This document shows positions 11,010 to 22,870 of a stretch of 64,000 bases of DNA, one piece after another. The notes beneath the pieces were generated by a model. It was given only the letters and a program-made list of their open reading frames with translations. It did not search any database and was not told the origin of the DNA. Origin of the DNA: Chloranthus sessilifolius (lineage: Eukaryota > Streptophyta > Magnoliopsida > Chloranthales > Chloranthaceae); assembly GCA_021018995.1 (NCBI GenBank), contig CM037593.1, forward strand, positions 7,096,088 through 7,160,087, read 5' to 3'. Positions within the stretch are counted from its first letter, which is position 1. Every line of letters starts with the position of its first letter. A program made the translations under genes and the position numbers.

Positions 11010-12780
11010 GGCCTGTTTGGATAAAAACACGGGAAACGTGGGAAAGTAAAATAATATTCCTAAATACTTAAGTTATTGGAACCCATGGGATTTCTTTATT
11101 TCCTTGTTTTTTGTTGTTTGGATAACCACATTGCTAGCCGAGAAAACGCAGGATTAATCAAATCCTGTGTTTGGATACATATGCAGGAAATTATAGGAAA
11201 ACCCTGTGTTTCGATACATATTCGAGAAAATGCAGGATTAACCAAATTCTGTGTGTTTGGATCAAAATCTGACCGTTTGACGGTAAGCCTATGATCTAGA
11301 GATCTAGTGTGTGAAGATTGGGCGAAAAAGAATCTCTATCGTCTGATTTAAAGAAGTTGATAGTTTAGACACATAAAACCCGAGTTTTAAAGAAAGAATC
11401 TTGAGTTGTAAATATAGGTACCCCTATTGTTGAGAGAAGGAGTGAGATGCGATAATGTCACATATATAATAGGATTTATTAAAAGGTATCTTCATTTACA
11501 ACCTAAGATTCTTCCTTCTCAATCCAGATTTCACGTGCTTAAATCATTCACTAGTTTAAATCAGACGATGGATATCATTTTTCGCCCCAATCTTCCTCAC
11601 GATAAATCTTAAGATCATGGCGCGCATAGCAGACGGTCAAATGTTGATTCCAATGGTGGACGTCCCTAAAAGCGAAGGTCAACTCCTTTTCCCATGATCT
11701 AGGCATGGATCAAAATATCGTCCGATACCGATACGTATCGGTTTTGGACATGGACAATACAGTAAATTGGGTATTTCTCGGGGCCCCTTAAAAACAATCA
11801 AATTATTGGTCAATTTATCGCATGTATCGTCCAATTTATCATCAGTATTGGGCGATAATTTCAAATGATCGTCCAGTGGGGCCCCACCTGGAAGTGACAA
11901 AGGGAAACCACTTTAGGCTTGGGTTTTCCTTTTTTTCTTTATTTGTTCTCCTCTTTTCTCCGATTTTCTTCTCTATTCTCTTCTCCTCTGCCCTCTAAGC
12001 ACTGGATCTACGATGTCCACCACCCGAAATCATACGGGAACGCCACCGATTCGCTGGAGACCATACAAAAGGTTTTTCCCTATAATTTTGTGTGTTTTTT
12101 GTCCATTTGCTTATATTTTTTGGTGGAAAAATATAGATCTACCTATAAATATGGTATATCTATATTTTATAGCCCCAAATTTGTGGGTTTTGTGGTAAAA
12201 AAATTTGAAAAAAATAGAAAACCATTAAATATATTTTCCCAAAATTTTAGGGTATTTTCCGAGATTTAAAAAAAAAAATTTTTTTGTACAAGGATGATAC
12301 ATTCAATGTATCGCCGATACGTATCGTCTTAGAGGCTGGATGATACGTCTCGGAAATCCGAGATTTTGACCCATGGATCCAGGTCACTTTTGGGGATGTG
12401 TGCCATATAGAATCAACATCTGACCGTTTGATAAGGGCGTCATGATCTTAAGATCTATCATGAGGAAGATTGGAACAAAAAACAGTCTTCATCGTCTGAT
12501 TCAAATCAGTCAATGGTATTCATCTGTGAAAAAATTGTGTCGTATTACTAATAAATGGGTGAGAAGAGCCGTACCCTTATCTTTTTCTTCTCTATTCTTA
12601 TCTTTCCGAGGTCTAGGCCAATTGAACTGCCGAGGGGTACCGTTGAGCTCTTCACTCGAAAATGAGTGGAAAAATTGTGTTTTGTATTCCGACCCTTAAG
12701 TGTTCCAAATAGAGGAAAACTACAGAAAATAGAATCCGAATCTAAGTATTGCTCTGTTTTCCCCATATCCAAATAGGCCC
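11010..12780. mobile_element. Non-autonomous PIF/Harbinger-like DNA transposon
   Basis: Terminal inverted repeats are GGGCCTGTTTGGATA and the complement of TATCCAAATAGGCCC. The 3-bp duplication is TAA (11007-11009, 12781-12783), the usual Harbinger target. The homologous place in the 4000-4412 relative (near 4230) lacks it, giving an empty site. No transposase is visible. The interior is made of repeated modules: phrases around 'ctgaccgtttga...agatct...gaagattgg' occur at about 11270 and 12415 and inverted near 11580-11640. The words gcaggattaa(t/c)c and cctgtgttt(g/c)gatacata recur at 11145-11270. Confidence 0.75.
11704..12375. mobile_element. hAT-like element, CATGGATCAAAAT family
   Basis: The 672-bp element has ends CATGGATCAAAATATCG and the complement of CGAGATTTTGACCCATG. 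The 8-bp duplication is GATCTAGG / GATCCAGG (11696-11703, 12376-12383; one mismatch). It contains repeated cgatac/gtatcgg motifs and a T-rich unique middle. It is nested in the PIF-like element. Confidence 0.75.
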
Positions 12781-13000
12781 TAAAGGTTTTTTCCTCCCTT
12801 AAGTATAAATGACAAAAAAAGAAAAAAAGAAAAAAAATCCTTCATCACAAACATCGCCAATTAATCGGTCGAGTTACGATTTGGCCGATTAATCGGCGTT
12901 AAAGTCAGGATGACTGCAAGTCGCCGACTTTTTCCTATTTTTTTTTATACAAGTCGCCATTTTTTGTGACTATGACCAGCACTAGGTAGTGGCCTTTTTT

Positions 13001-13292
13001 AATCTTGGGTTGAAATCTTTGTTAGTTGGCCAGTACTTACTAATAATGATAATTAGTAACACCCGAGACTCATATTCAAGTTTTCCTCAAGGAGTTGAAT
13101 ATGTAATCACTAATTAGATATTGGATCGATGTCAATCCAAGGTTTACTTAGACACAAACCTCTATGTTGACTTTGGACATGGATGTGATAGAACTGGAGA
13201 GGCAGGTTAGTTCTCCTGATAGAATTTCAACTATAGGTGGACCATGGAATGCAGATTTGTGAGTAGTGTGTTGTTCAAAGGCATGTTTTATA
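13001..13292. other. Intron sequence, nothing recognised
   Basis: I see no coding pattern or transposon ends apart from the next MITE. Confidence 0.4.
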
Positions 13293-13506
13293 CATGGTAT
13301 CAAAACACAGGCGATACCGATACATATCGGTTTCATCAAGAACCGATACCCCGATACCTGTATCAAGGTGGTATCGGTATCAGACCGACACCAATTTTTA
13401 AAAATATTTTTCTTTTGGTTTTTTTTAAGAAAAAAAATATTCATTGATACGATATCGGCGATTCCGTATCCATAACGGTCCAAGATGGACCGATACTGAT
13501 ACCTTG
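13293..13506. mobile_element. hAT-like MITE, CATGGATCAAAAT family
   Basis: The 214-bp element has ends CATGGTATCAAAAC and the complement of TACTGATACCTTG. The 8-bp duplication is GTTTTATA / GCTTTATA (13285-13292, 13507-13514; one mismatch). The interior is dominated by repeats of ccgatac and gtatcgg, so the transcript would fold back on itself. Confidence 0.75.
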
Positions 13507-13805
13507 GCTTTATATAGCGGCCGTAAGACTTGTCAGGCTGATCAACTCCTCCATAGAGATGGTGCTGTCCTAACTAGGGAGGACAATATTCTCCTTAGAG
13601 TGGGAGTTTAGGGCATAGGATAGCCGGGACCTACTTGAGCCGTATTTTGAAGCATCTAAGTTGCATTTGCATCATCAACATGGTCAATTGTTGACAAAAC
13701 TTCCACCATCTCAAGGGGATGATACCAAGTCCCAATGACTAAGTCAAAGTTCCTTGGAACCTATTCTCCAAAAACTTAATGTTCACTACTACTGACCCTA
13801 CATGC

Positions 13806-15220
13806 TGTAGACACCCAATTTTGGCCCAGTCCTTTCGATATTGTTTGAAGTTGAGTACTCTGGTTCATGATAATCTGAGGCTTTCGAAAGCATCCCCCGT
13901 AACCATTGAAACCCTAGACACCCTTAGGGAGCTTAGAAAAATCGTAGAGAGAGTCACATGATTCCTCGATGATCCCAAAGTCAAACCAATGGAGGTTCGA
14001 GTCCCCAAACTATAGCGTTTCACAGGTTCATGATGTTTTGCGACCCTCGACAGCGAGGGTACTTCTAATGGCCATAACTTTTGACAAAAAAGTTTGATTA
14101 ATTAATATATCGTTTTGGGGTAGCTCGAGACGATACATCTAGTGGGCTATAAATTAGGGAATTTACTCATGCGTGCATATTATGCACAAATGACTTAAAG
14201 TTTTTTTTTTTTTTTTTTCAAAAAATAGCTCTCAGCTCGGGCCCTGAACCTCCCAGTTTCATTTTTGGTTTTAAAGCATACGTGCATAATATGCATGCAT
14301 GACCTAAAAGCTACAAATCCTAGAATGCATGATTCCCATTGTTGTGCATTGACTTGTGGACTATCCCAGACTTTGAGGTTGGGTTCTAAACTACCTTTGT
14401 TCCCCCAAAAGCAATTTGAACCACCCTTTTACCCTTTAAGTGATTCCCCCATCATCCTCCATTAAAACCCATCTTCATCTTCTCCAAGCCCCCGAAATCT
14501 CCGAATCCTTAGATGAACCCATTACCTAAAACCTAACCTTCCATTATGACTAAAACCCAATTAGGAGCCCCTTAATCATTCCTTTCTCTATAAATAGGGA
14601 CCCCCACCCCCTCATTTAGGACACTAATTTTGCCAAGGTGAAACCCTAGCCAATCTATCTCATAACTCCATACCTCCAAGCTCTCCATCTCCCAACCTTA
14701 ATGAAATCCTAGGATTCCATCACCCATACTTGCAATGGGAAGCTTGCCGGAATAGTCAAACTCATATGCGAAGATTCGACGGTGGTGCTACAAGAGCCCG
14801 AGATTTCATCTCCGACTCTTTTCTTCTTCCTCTATTCTCTCTATTTTTTTCTTTAGGCTTTTCCCTTACCCTTTGATTTAAGCCGTTACGTTGTCGAAAT
14901 TTGGATAATGTGGAAAAATTAATATGGGTCCACGTGCCTTCGGGCAAGGGAAAGTGTAGCTCATTTCTCATCTTTTTTTATGTGCTTTGGCCATAGTAGA
15001 GACCACTTACGAGTGGGCCGGTTAGATGCCTAACACCTTCCTAATTGGTAACTGAAGTCCTTGCCTAGAGCCTTTGGCGTAGACCGGTGATCGGAGTCAA
15101 ATCCAACATTTCGGTGTTTATTTTATTTGATGTTGGTTTCCCAGAACACCAAAAGCTCTGGGTGGCGACTCTATATTTTTTCCCATCATTGCGATGGTCC
15201 TCAAGGCCCATGGTTGCACA
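13806..15220 (+). repeat. 5' LTR of the Tat/Ogre-like element
   Basis: The repeat is 1415 bp and runs from TGTAGACACCC to GGTTGCACA. It has a TATA-like box TATAAATA at 14589-14596 in a CCCCCACCCCCTC context, and the ending ggtggcgact...caaggccc found in the other LTR. Confidence 0.85.
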
Positions 15221-15262
15221 GATGGCAACTCCACTGGGGATTATTTGAGCTTCAACTTGAAG

Positions 15263-15490
15263 CAAGGATCAAAATTTCGGCCGAAATGACCGAAATTTCG
15301 GTCCAAATTATCGGTTTCGATCCTCACCGAAACGATAATTTGGACTGAAATTTCGGTCATTTTTTGTATGGGATTGAAATTATTGGCCGAAATTTCGGCA
15401 AAATTATTGGTTTTCGACCGAAATTTTGGTCCAAATTTTCGGTTTCGGTCATGCTCGAAACCAAAATTTTGGCCGATATTTTGATCCTTG
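15263..15490. mobile_element. hAT-like MITE, CATGGATCAAAAT family
   Basis: The 228-bp element has near-perfect terminal repeats CAAGGATCAAAATTTCGGCC and the complement of GGCCGATATTTTGATCCTTG. It has a perfect 8-bp duplication ACTTGAAG (15255-15262, 15491-15498). The interior is built of alternating ccgaaatttcgg motifs. This is the best-preserved family member here. Confidence 0.85.
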
Positions 15491-15574
15491 ACTTGAAGTT
15501 TGGCCTTTTTTATAAAGGCAACATTTGTGTTGGCCTTGTCCTTACTTTTCATTTTATTATATTGCACTCTCTTT

Positions 15575-15870
15575 TATGTTTAGTCATTCGACTGGCCACG
15601 TTGTTTTCATTTTCGTAATCTGCGTAAGCGATTTGGTGGGCCCTACTTGCTAATTAGATTTAAATTTCCGTCATTTACATCCCCGTTATTTTTTTTTCCG
15701 CCTAGTCATTTGGCTGGCCTTTAATTACATTCTTGTGATTAATTACATTCCGCCTAGTCATTTGACTGGCCTTTAATTTATGTTTCTGTTGTTTATATTT
15801 CCATCATTTACATTTTCGCTATTTACTTTATGTCATTTACATTCCAAAGCCTAGTCATTTAACTGGCACC
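15575..15870 (+). repeat. Degenerate repeats in the Tat-like leader
   Basis: Four copies of (g/c)cctagtcatttg(a/g)ctggcc or variants occur at about 15580, 15699, 15750 and 15850. They are spaced by T-rich stretches with repeated tttacattcc. This is probably a non-coding leader. Confidence 0.6.
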
Positions 15871-16454
15871 ATTTTCCTTTGAGGATATTTTGAAACATAT
15901 AACACCTTTGGACGCCGGCCCGAAGTGACGACATGGGACTTGAATAGCCTAACTATTTGAACGCCGGCATAGCACCGACATTGGACTTAATTTGGTTGCC
16001 CTCTAAAATCAATTTGAAATATTAAGAAAGATTAACATGTTTGCTCTCTTTACTTTTGGCATGGGTAGAATTTGGGTTGGATAGGCATCTACACAACCAA
16101 ACCCCGGTTCCAAGTGTTAAGGATTGACCCTCTAGTGTCTCTTATACATTAGTACCCAATATCTTTGGCGGTCAAAGGAGGTCACTCCTATTGACCCTTT
16201 CTGAGGTTCGTGGTTCCGCGGTAAGACCCTTAGTACCCTTTCAGATCGAAGATGCCACTCTTTTGACTCTCATGGGGGTATTGGCTTCCGCAATAAGAGA
16301 TATCAGAGAGTATATATTAATTTTTTATTTTTATTTTTATATTTTATTTAAGTGTTTTAAGAGTCCCAATCACTATATCCATCATTGAACTCCTCACAAG
16401 GAGTAGATCTTTGCAATTTGTGCTAACTACGTCGTTGGATGCTTTGAGTTTTAG

Positions 16455-17051
16455 ATGGATCAAATCTATTTTGGGTCTCAATTCACTACCCAACCATTTA
16501 CACCCCTCTCTAACCAATATCAAGAAACCCGATTCCATCATCCCAATACCTTTCAACACCCTCATTACCAATACCCAATTCAATCCCCTCAACAACCCAT
16601 TTACCAATACCCAATTCAATCGAATCCACAACCCATTTCTCAATCTCCATTCAACCAAAATCAAACCCAATATAATCAATATACCCAATTTCAATATCCT
16701 CAATGTCTAGCTTCCCAAAACCAATTCCAATATCCCCCAACCAATCAATTCCAAACCCAATTTCCATCAAGCCAACAAACCCAATTCCAATACCTTCCAA
16801 TGCTCAACCAAAGTCAAACTCAAGCCCCTAATCTCATCCATCAACCTCAATATCTTCCATTGCTCTTTAGCCCTACCCAAGCACCACAAAACCTTTCTCC
16901 AAGTATAAGCCATGTTCCTCCCTTGGATAGTGGATATCGACTCGAAGAGGACTTGGGCAGTGAGCTTGAATCTGAGGGGGCTTTTGACCTATCTCAATTC
17001 ATAATTGTTGAAAATGACACCCTTTTGTCTAAAAAAGTGGGTGTTTGCTGA
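16455..17051 (+). CDS. Gln/Asn/Tyr/Pro-rich open stretch in the Tat-like element
   Basis: This 198-codon stretch lies where gag would sit. About the first 150 residues are built of short Gln-, Asn-, Tyr-, Phe- and Pro-rich words such as QFQYP, YQYPIQ and NQFQTQF, resembling prion-like, low-complexity proteins. The tail turns acidic (LEEDLGSELESEGAFDLSQF). No zinc knuckle or capsid signature is seen. It belongs to the LTR element, not the host. Its function is unknown; a nucleic-acid-binding or self-assembling Gag substitute is only a guess. Confidence 0.5.
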   Translation: MDQIYFGSQFTTQPFTPLSNQYQETRFHHPNTFQHPHYQYPIQSPQQPIYQYPIQSNPQPISQSPFNQNQTQYNQYTQFQYPQCLASQNQFQYPPTNQFQTQFPSSQQTQFQYLPMLNQSQTQAPNLIHQPQYLPLLFSPTQAPQNLSPSISHVPPLDSGYRLEEDLGSELESEGAFDLSQFIIVENDTLLSKKVGVC

Positions 17052-17069
17052 TTTGAGATAATTTCATGC

Positions 17070-17720
17070 ATGAGTACAAAACAAGTGCCATCTTCCTCAA
17101 GGTCACCCGCAAGCAAAAACGAGTCTTGTATGGAACCGCTCAATCTGACAGAATATTTTCCCTCAACCTCAAAAAGTCAAGCTATTGGATTGCCGACCCA
17201 TGGGGGTATCATTGATAGTGAGTGGTTCTTTGATGGTCAAGAAGATGAAGAGGAGGTGTTTGAAGATGAGGATTTTGAGCTAACATACTCAAGTCGTCAA
17301 TTCTCAAAACCGATGCAATATGATGGTCCAACCTTGGACCTACAAAAATGCCTCTCATCTATGCCAAAGAATACTATAAGTGTTGATGTATCTCAGAAGT
17401 CACATGTGCGACTCAGGGGGGCTTGGAGACGCCAATTCACATGTCCCTTGCCTTCATCTAAACCGAGGCCCCACAAAAATACTATATTCTCCCATGATTT
17501 GCAATCGTTGGATGAACCCGGGGAGACAATGGTTCAAGATGAAGATGAAGGACCAAGCCAAGGGTGTCCCCAAAGAGAGGCACACCTCTACCCTCATAAA
17601 AAAACGGAGGAGCAGGTCAATGAACACCTCACGACCTCTTTAGAGAGGTTACTCAAAAGTCAAGAGACATTAGAGTCAAGGGGATGCAGGTCGAGGCAGT
17701 CGTTGAGAAACTGCCAATGA
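17070..17720 (+). CDS. Acidic open stretch of unknown function in the Tat-like element
   Basis: This 216-codon stretch starts MSTKQVPSSSRSPASK. It contains a Ser/Pro-rich start, a strongly acidic run (DGQEDEEEVFEDEDFEL) and a Lys/Glu-rich end. I do not recognise a family. It is followed by another open stretch (17684-18349) that also matches nothing I know. All three belong to the fossil element. Confidence 0.35.
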   Translation: MSTKQVPSSSRSPASKNESCMEPLNLTEYFPSTSKSQAIGLPTHGGIIDSEWFFDGQEDEEEVFEDEDFELTYSSRQFSKPMQYDGPTLDLQKCLSSMPKNTISVDVSQKSHVRLRGAWRRQFTCPLPSSKPRPHKNTIFSHDLQSLDEPGETMVQDEDEGPSQGCPQREAHLYPHKKTEEQVNEHLTTSLERLLKSQETLESRGCRSRQSLRNCQ

Positions 17721-19219
17721 TGTCTTTGAAAATGCCCATAATGTTGGCTGAAGAAAATTTTCTAACAAGAGACTCAACTCTTGTGTCCAAGGGGCAGAAG
17801 TTTACCATTGCTTCAAGACCTAATTACCAAATGTTTACATGTAGAGGCCCGAACGGTTTTGAATCCCTCCAAACCATAAAAAGGGGTAGTGAAGGATTAA
17901 GGATAACTTTCAACATGTCTTTTGTCGGTCTCAACTTACGTGTGGAACCATGCACTGGGGCATCAAGAAGCCCCATGGGACCGATAATGGGTGCCGTCAA
18001 TATCAAGCTTTATGTCGAACCCATGGGAATCATGGTTGTTAAGGTCACTCCACATTTAGGCCATTCATGGGCTTGCAATGTCCAATGCACCCCATCTACA
18101 TCCCATGCAAATAATCTTTCTATCACCCTTAATGTCGAGGCATCGACGGGATTGGAAAAGGATGCTTTCTTGATGAAGAATCCTCCCTTCAATAAAAAAG
18201 AGCAAGCAATGACCCAAAGGTTGGGAGTGTATGATGTGACAATGATAAATGACGAACTATGGTTAAATTTTTGTCTCTTTCACCAATTTGAACTTAAAAT
18301 TTGGGCTTACCGCATGGAGGACCTCAATCACGAGTACGAGAGTACTTGAAAGTAAAGAGAGCAATGCCCGATTTGAATTAACTGTTGGATCCTCAAAATT
18401 CATGATTGTCATACCATCTTCTATTTTGCGATTGAGGCAACTGGGCTTTCAAGAAATTGTTGGCACCCCAACAATGGGTCAGGTGGAGGAATTACCCCCC
18501 CAACATCTTAATTGTGTTATCCATGATTCTCGGGGATCATTCCTTCACCCATCCATTTCCCAACATCTAAAATCATTCATTTCCTATAATCCAAATCCAC
18601 CATTCTCACTAATCTAAAATCAATCAGTTCGATAAATCCAAGGTTGCTCATTCCCCCAAAGATGAAATCATTTACACTCAGAAGCTTAAAATCGTTCACA
18701 TTCATCCACTCAAAGCCATGCAAATCATCCATATTCACCAGCATGAACCTGAGACCATTAATGTCATTCTTATCATCATTGGTTATTTTGAAGCCAAAGC
18801 CATTTTACCTTCCTTTCAAACACTCATGCATTGAGCTCTCCATGTTGTATCACCTTTTTCTAAACATGCCAAAAGGTCGTATCTGGAATCCTATACAAGG
18901 ATCTAACGCGCACAAGCACCACTCAGTTCTCCAAGCCCAACCTATCCAAACCAATGGGCACGCATTTGCGATGCCAAACCTCTCATAGGTAAGTAGCGAA
19001 GGTATTGTACCATTAGGGCACTCATCATCCAGGCGACACATGGCCATGATCAAAATGTGTTGAGTCAATTGATATTTCAAGGAGCCCTTGGCAGGAGTAA
19101 TTGTATAAATGTTTTAATCTTGCCAAGGGCTAAGCAAAAGAAAATGGTTTTCAAAAGACAGTAAGTGATATAAAGTATGTTGAAAATCTTTAAAAAAAAA
19201 TATTAGAAAAAAGGAAAAA

Positions 19220-19330
19220 AATTTCCTTTTCAAAAATATCCAAAAAATCTTGAGGGTTGAACTTGGTTTTAAAAAAAAAAACCTTTTTTAAAAAAATCTA
19301 AAAAATCTTGAGGGTTGACCTTGGTTGAAA
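19220..19330 (+). repeat. Short direct repeat in the Tat-like non-coding region
   Basis: The phrase 'aaaaaatctTGAGGGTTGAcCTTGGTT' occurs twice about 65 bp apart, each copy preceded by poly(A/T)-rich runs. Confidence 0.6.
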
Positions 19331-20514
19331 CTGCTCTTTTAACCTTTTTATGAAGGTCATTGGTCGTGAATGTTAGAATGGAACTGACTTGTTGGCGCAA
19401 TATGCGATTGTGCCTATCTCTACCATGGAGGATACCAAGAGACAAAACTAAATTCTAAGGGGCAACTGAAGCAGACAAAGATGGGGGCATTTTGTCTCGG
19501 AAGAGAAGAGATGACCTGATTGATTGCCTTAGACGGTTCCAGGATGTTCTCGCATGATCTCAAGAAAAATTCTCTCATTTGGACCTAGATTGAGTAAACA
19601 ATAAAATATTAGCGGCAGAGCCTATAAATCAAAGAATTCAGGTTGCCGATGAAGTTGAAGTTCACTCATCATCTCAAAACATTCAAACCAATAGATTAAC
19701 ATCGAGCTTGTGCCTTCGAAAAGAAGAAAAATGTATTGCTAAGCTCTCGTGTCTCCTAAAAACAAGAGGAGAAATTTTTTTGTGCTTTTTTCCACTTTTC
19801 ACGCACATGCGTTCTTCAATGCGGTAGAATATCAATATTTTTATGTTTTTCCAGGAACACAGCTGTGTTAAATTGATGTCCGAAGCCTAAGGTTCGCCTT
19901 AAATCTTTGAATCCTACTTTAAAGTAGGAGCAACAATGTCAATCACAGTCAAACAGTCAATGTTTCGATCGAATTGATTCAACCGTTAATTCCTTGCTTT
20001 GATCCCTCCAATATTTTTTGGATTCATATGAACTTGAGTGTTTGAAACTTCACGAGCTATTTCGGAGTAGACTCTCGGTCTACACTACTCCGGCGTGCGC
20101 CCTACGGGGTTTGAGGTCTGGATACCTCCGTTATTAAAAAAGTTATTCGTTGGTTGAGACTAACTTATCAACTATGAAATTACATATCAAATATGTTCAA
20201 ACATGCATGCAGAAGGGTTCATTTCCCTTAATTATCCTCAATTGTAGGCTTACAACCCTCATTTGTACACGGTATCCTATAAAATGTACGCAAATGTATC
20301 TGGGTATCCGTTGGATGGTCGTTTGTTCTTATAAAATGTACCTAGTTATAATCTGGGTTAGGACTTCCATCGCCTTTGTTATTGATTTCCCTTGATGAGT
20401 CCATGCTTATGTACAGTTGAACCGTTTGTAAGATTATTCTTGGCAGAGTCTTTGATTGGGTGCCTCCTTCTTTGGTCGTTGGTTGCAAGCAACTAAATAC
20501 AAAAGAGGGGCATC

Positions 20515-21841
20515 TATAGACACCCAATTTTGGCCCGGTCCTTTCGATATTGTTTGAAGTTGAGTATTCTAGTTCATGATAATCTGAGGCTTTCGAAAGC
20601 ATCCCCGTAACCCTATATACCCTTAGGAAGCTTAGAAAAACCTTAGAGAAAGTCATGATTCCCAAATGATCCCAAAGTTAAACCAATGGAGGCTCGAGGC
20701 CCCAAAATATAGCGTTTCACAGGTTCATGATGTTTTGCGACCCTCGACAGCCAGCGCACTTCCGATGACCATATCTTTTGACAGAAAAGCCCAATTAATT
20801 AATATAATATATCGCTGTGGGGTAGCTCGAGACGAGACATCCAATGTATTACAAATTAGGGAATTTACTCATGCGTGCTTATTATGCATGCATGATTTAA
20901 CTATTTTTTTTTCAAAAAACAGCTCTCGGCTAGGGCCCTAAACCTCCCAGTTTCATTTTTGGTTTTAAAGCATGCGTGCATAATATGCATGCATGACCTA
21001 AAACCTGCAAATCCGAGAATGCATGATTCCCATTGTTGTGCATTGACTTGTGGACTATCCCAGACTTTGAGGTTAGGTTCTAAACTACCTTTGTTCCCCC
21101 AAAAGCAATTAGAACCACCCTTTTACCCATTAAGTGATTCCCCCATCATCCACAGTTAAAACCCATCTTCATCTTCTCCAAGCCCTCGAAATCTCCGAAT
21201 CCTTAGATGAACCTATTACCTAAAACCTAACCTTCCATTACGACTAAAACCCAATTAGAAGCCCCTTAATCACTTCTTTCTCTATAAATAGAGACCCTCA
21301 CCCCCTCATTTAGGACACACTAATTTTGCCAAGGTGAAACCCTAGCCAATCCATCTCATAACTCCATAGCTCCAAGCTCTCCATCTCCTAACCTTAGTCA
21401 AATCCTAGGATTCCATCACCCATACTTGCAATCGGATGCTTGCCAGAATAATCATAACTCATACGCGAAGATCCGACGGAGGTGCTACAAGAGCCTGAGA
21501 TTTCATCTCCGTCTCTTTTCTTCCTCTATTCTCTATTTTTTTCTTTAGGCTTTTCCCTTATCCTCTGATTTAAGTCGTTTTGCCACCGAAATTCAGATAG
21601 TGCAGAAAGCTTCATACGGGTCCACGTGCCTTCAGGCATGGGGAAGTGCCTAACACCTTCCTAATCGATAACCGAAATTCTTGCCTATAGCCTTTGGCGT
21701 AGACCAGTGATCGGAGTCAAGTTCAACACTTCAGTGTTTTTTATATTTAATTTTGGTTTCCCGGAACACCAAAAGCTCTGGGTGGCGACTTCTTATTTTA
21801 ACCCATCATCGCGACGGGTCCTCAAGGCCCCTAGTTGCACA
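20515..21841 (+). repeat. 3' LTR of the Tat/Ogre-like element
   Basis: This 1327-bp repeat matches 13806-15220 in order and content, including the TATA-like box at 21283-21290. It is preceded by the polypurine tract and followed by the CATGC duplication. Confidence 0.85.
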
Positions 21842-21846
21842 CATGC

Positions 21847-22650
21847 CCATGAGAGAAATCATCCCTTGCAGCATGATGGCCCTCTCCAATTTATCAGTAC
21901 TGAACCATTAATGGACCGAAATATACGACACAAAATGGCAGCGGCTATATTGTATATGAGCCTTTCTCAACCAGGATAGCTTTCATCTTCTGCTTTCACT
22001 AACTGAAGCCTCTTCTAATGGGCAATTCATATATTGTTATTGCTAAGTTGACGAGGTTCATAAATTGTTAATGAAAATGTAAAAATCTGAGAAAAGTATG
22101 GAAGATAGTATAAAAATTGAATTCCCAAGTATATGGAATAAAATAAGATTTTCTATAGCTCCGATGCCTTAAAACGTTGTCAATGTCCTAGCAGAGATTA
22201 AGATTTATGTATTTATTTATTTATTTTTTGATGAGTAAGTGGCGCTCGAACGTGCGACTTTGATGTTGCAACATTATCATCCTTCCATTGTGACAGGCTC
22301 AAGCCCTAGTGCATGTAAGACTAAGATTAATTCATGCAATTACATAAATATTTAGTAACTTATATATTAATTCATGCCGTTAACGTAAATATTTAAAACT
22401 CACAGGGTTTTTGTAAAACATATATAATTTTTCTTCTAATAAAGAAATCAGTGTGTTACATTCCTCCAATTTCATTGTCTTAATGGGAATTATTATGGAA
22501 AGATTATAATGTAAAACACTATGTTCTTACATTCATGATATGTTCTTAACTGTTAGCTACATGCTAATGCGGTCAAATCATAACATATGCATGCCTATTG
22601 ATCTCATTAAAAAGATACATGTATATATTTAGCTACGTACCAACATGTTT
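21847..22650. other. AT-rich intron, nothing recognised
   Basis: I see no coding pattern. A stretch at 22215-22320 (TTTATTTATTTATTTTTTGATG, then gcgctcgaacgtgcgac) may be a decayed SINE or LINE tail, but I cannot name it. Confidence 0.35.
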
Positions 22651-22870
22651 AAATTATGGTTTGAAAACAAGAGAACTCGACCCGAAAATCAGTGGTGTCG
22701 AGTTAACTTGAAGACTTGGATAAACTCGATTAGCTCTAACTCGGTAATTTAATAATTTTTTTATTTAAAAGATCTATTTTATAAAAATAAAGATAAAAAT
22801 ATTTTGAGGAAAAAGATTGAAAGATATGTTGGTAAAATGGGTAGTTTAATACTTTTTTAAAAAGAAGGTT

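Larger units (their letters stand above)
10791..12974. mobile_element. hAT-like element of the CATAGTCACAAAG family, inflated by nested inserts
   Basis: Ends are CATAGTCTCAAAG and the complement of TTTTTGTGACTATG, with a perfect 8-bp duplication ACCAGCAC (10783-10790 and 12975-12982). Subtracting the 11010-12780 insert leaves about 410 bp, matching the 413-bp copy at 4000-4412 in inverted orientation. It interrupts a SINE. Confidence 0.8.
10665..13000 (+). mobile_element. tRNA-derived SINE, split by a nested DNA element
   Basis: The visible parts are 10665-10790 and 12983-13000. The first has an RNA polymerase III B-box-like word (GGTTCGAATC at about 10689) and the phrase ggtaaggtttgtattccgtccacccctccc, typical of plant SINE bodies. 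The second supplies the tail, actaggtagtggcctttttt. The two halves join exactly across the ACCAGCAC duplication of the hAT-like insert. The 5' end with the A box is not clearly seen, so the start is approximate. Confidence 0.55.
13806..21841 (+). mobile_element. Non-autonomous Tat/Ogre-like LTR retrotransposon
   Basis: The 8.0-kb element is bounded by a perfect 5-bp duplication CATGC (13801-13805, 21842-21846). Parts: 5' LTR 13806-15220; primer-binding site 15223-15241 (TGGCAACTCCACTGGGGAT, the Tat/Ogre type); a leader with degenerate repeats 15580-15865; three open stretches between about 16450 and 18620; a long non-coding stretch; a polypurine tract at about 20501-20514 (aaaagaggggcatc); and a 3' LTR 20515-21841. 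I see no protease, reverse transcriptase, RNase H or integrase, so it must have moved by borrowed enzymes. LTRs look roughly 90 percent alike by eye, so it is not recent. The coding part looks broken in a few places. A hAT-like MITE sits just behind the primer site. Confidence 0.8.

Noticed and set aside
16344-16710. Antisense and alternate frames over the Gln/Asn-rich stretch
   Set aside because: Shadows of the repetitive sense-strand reading.
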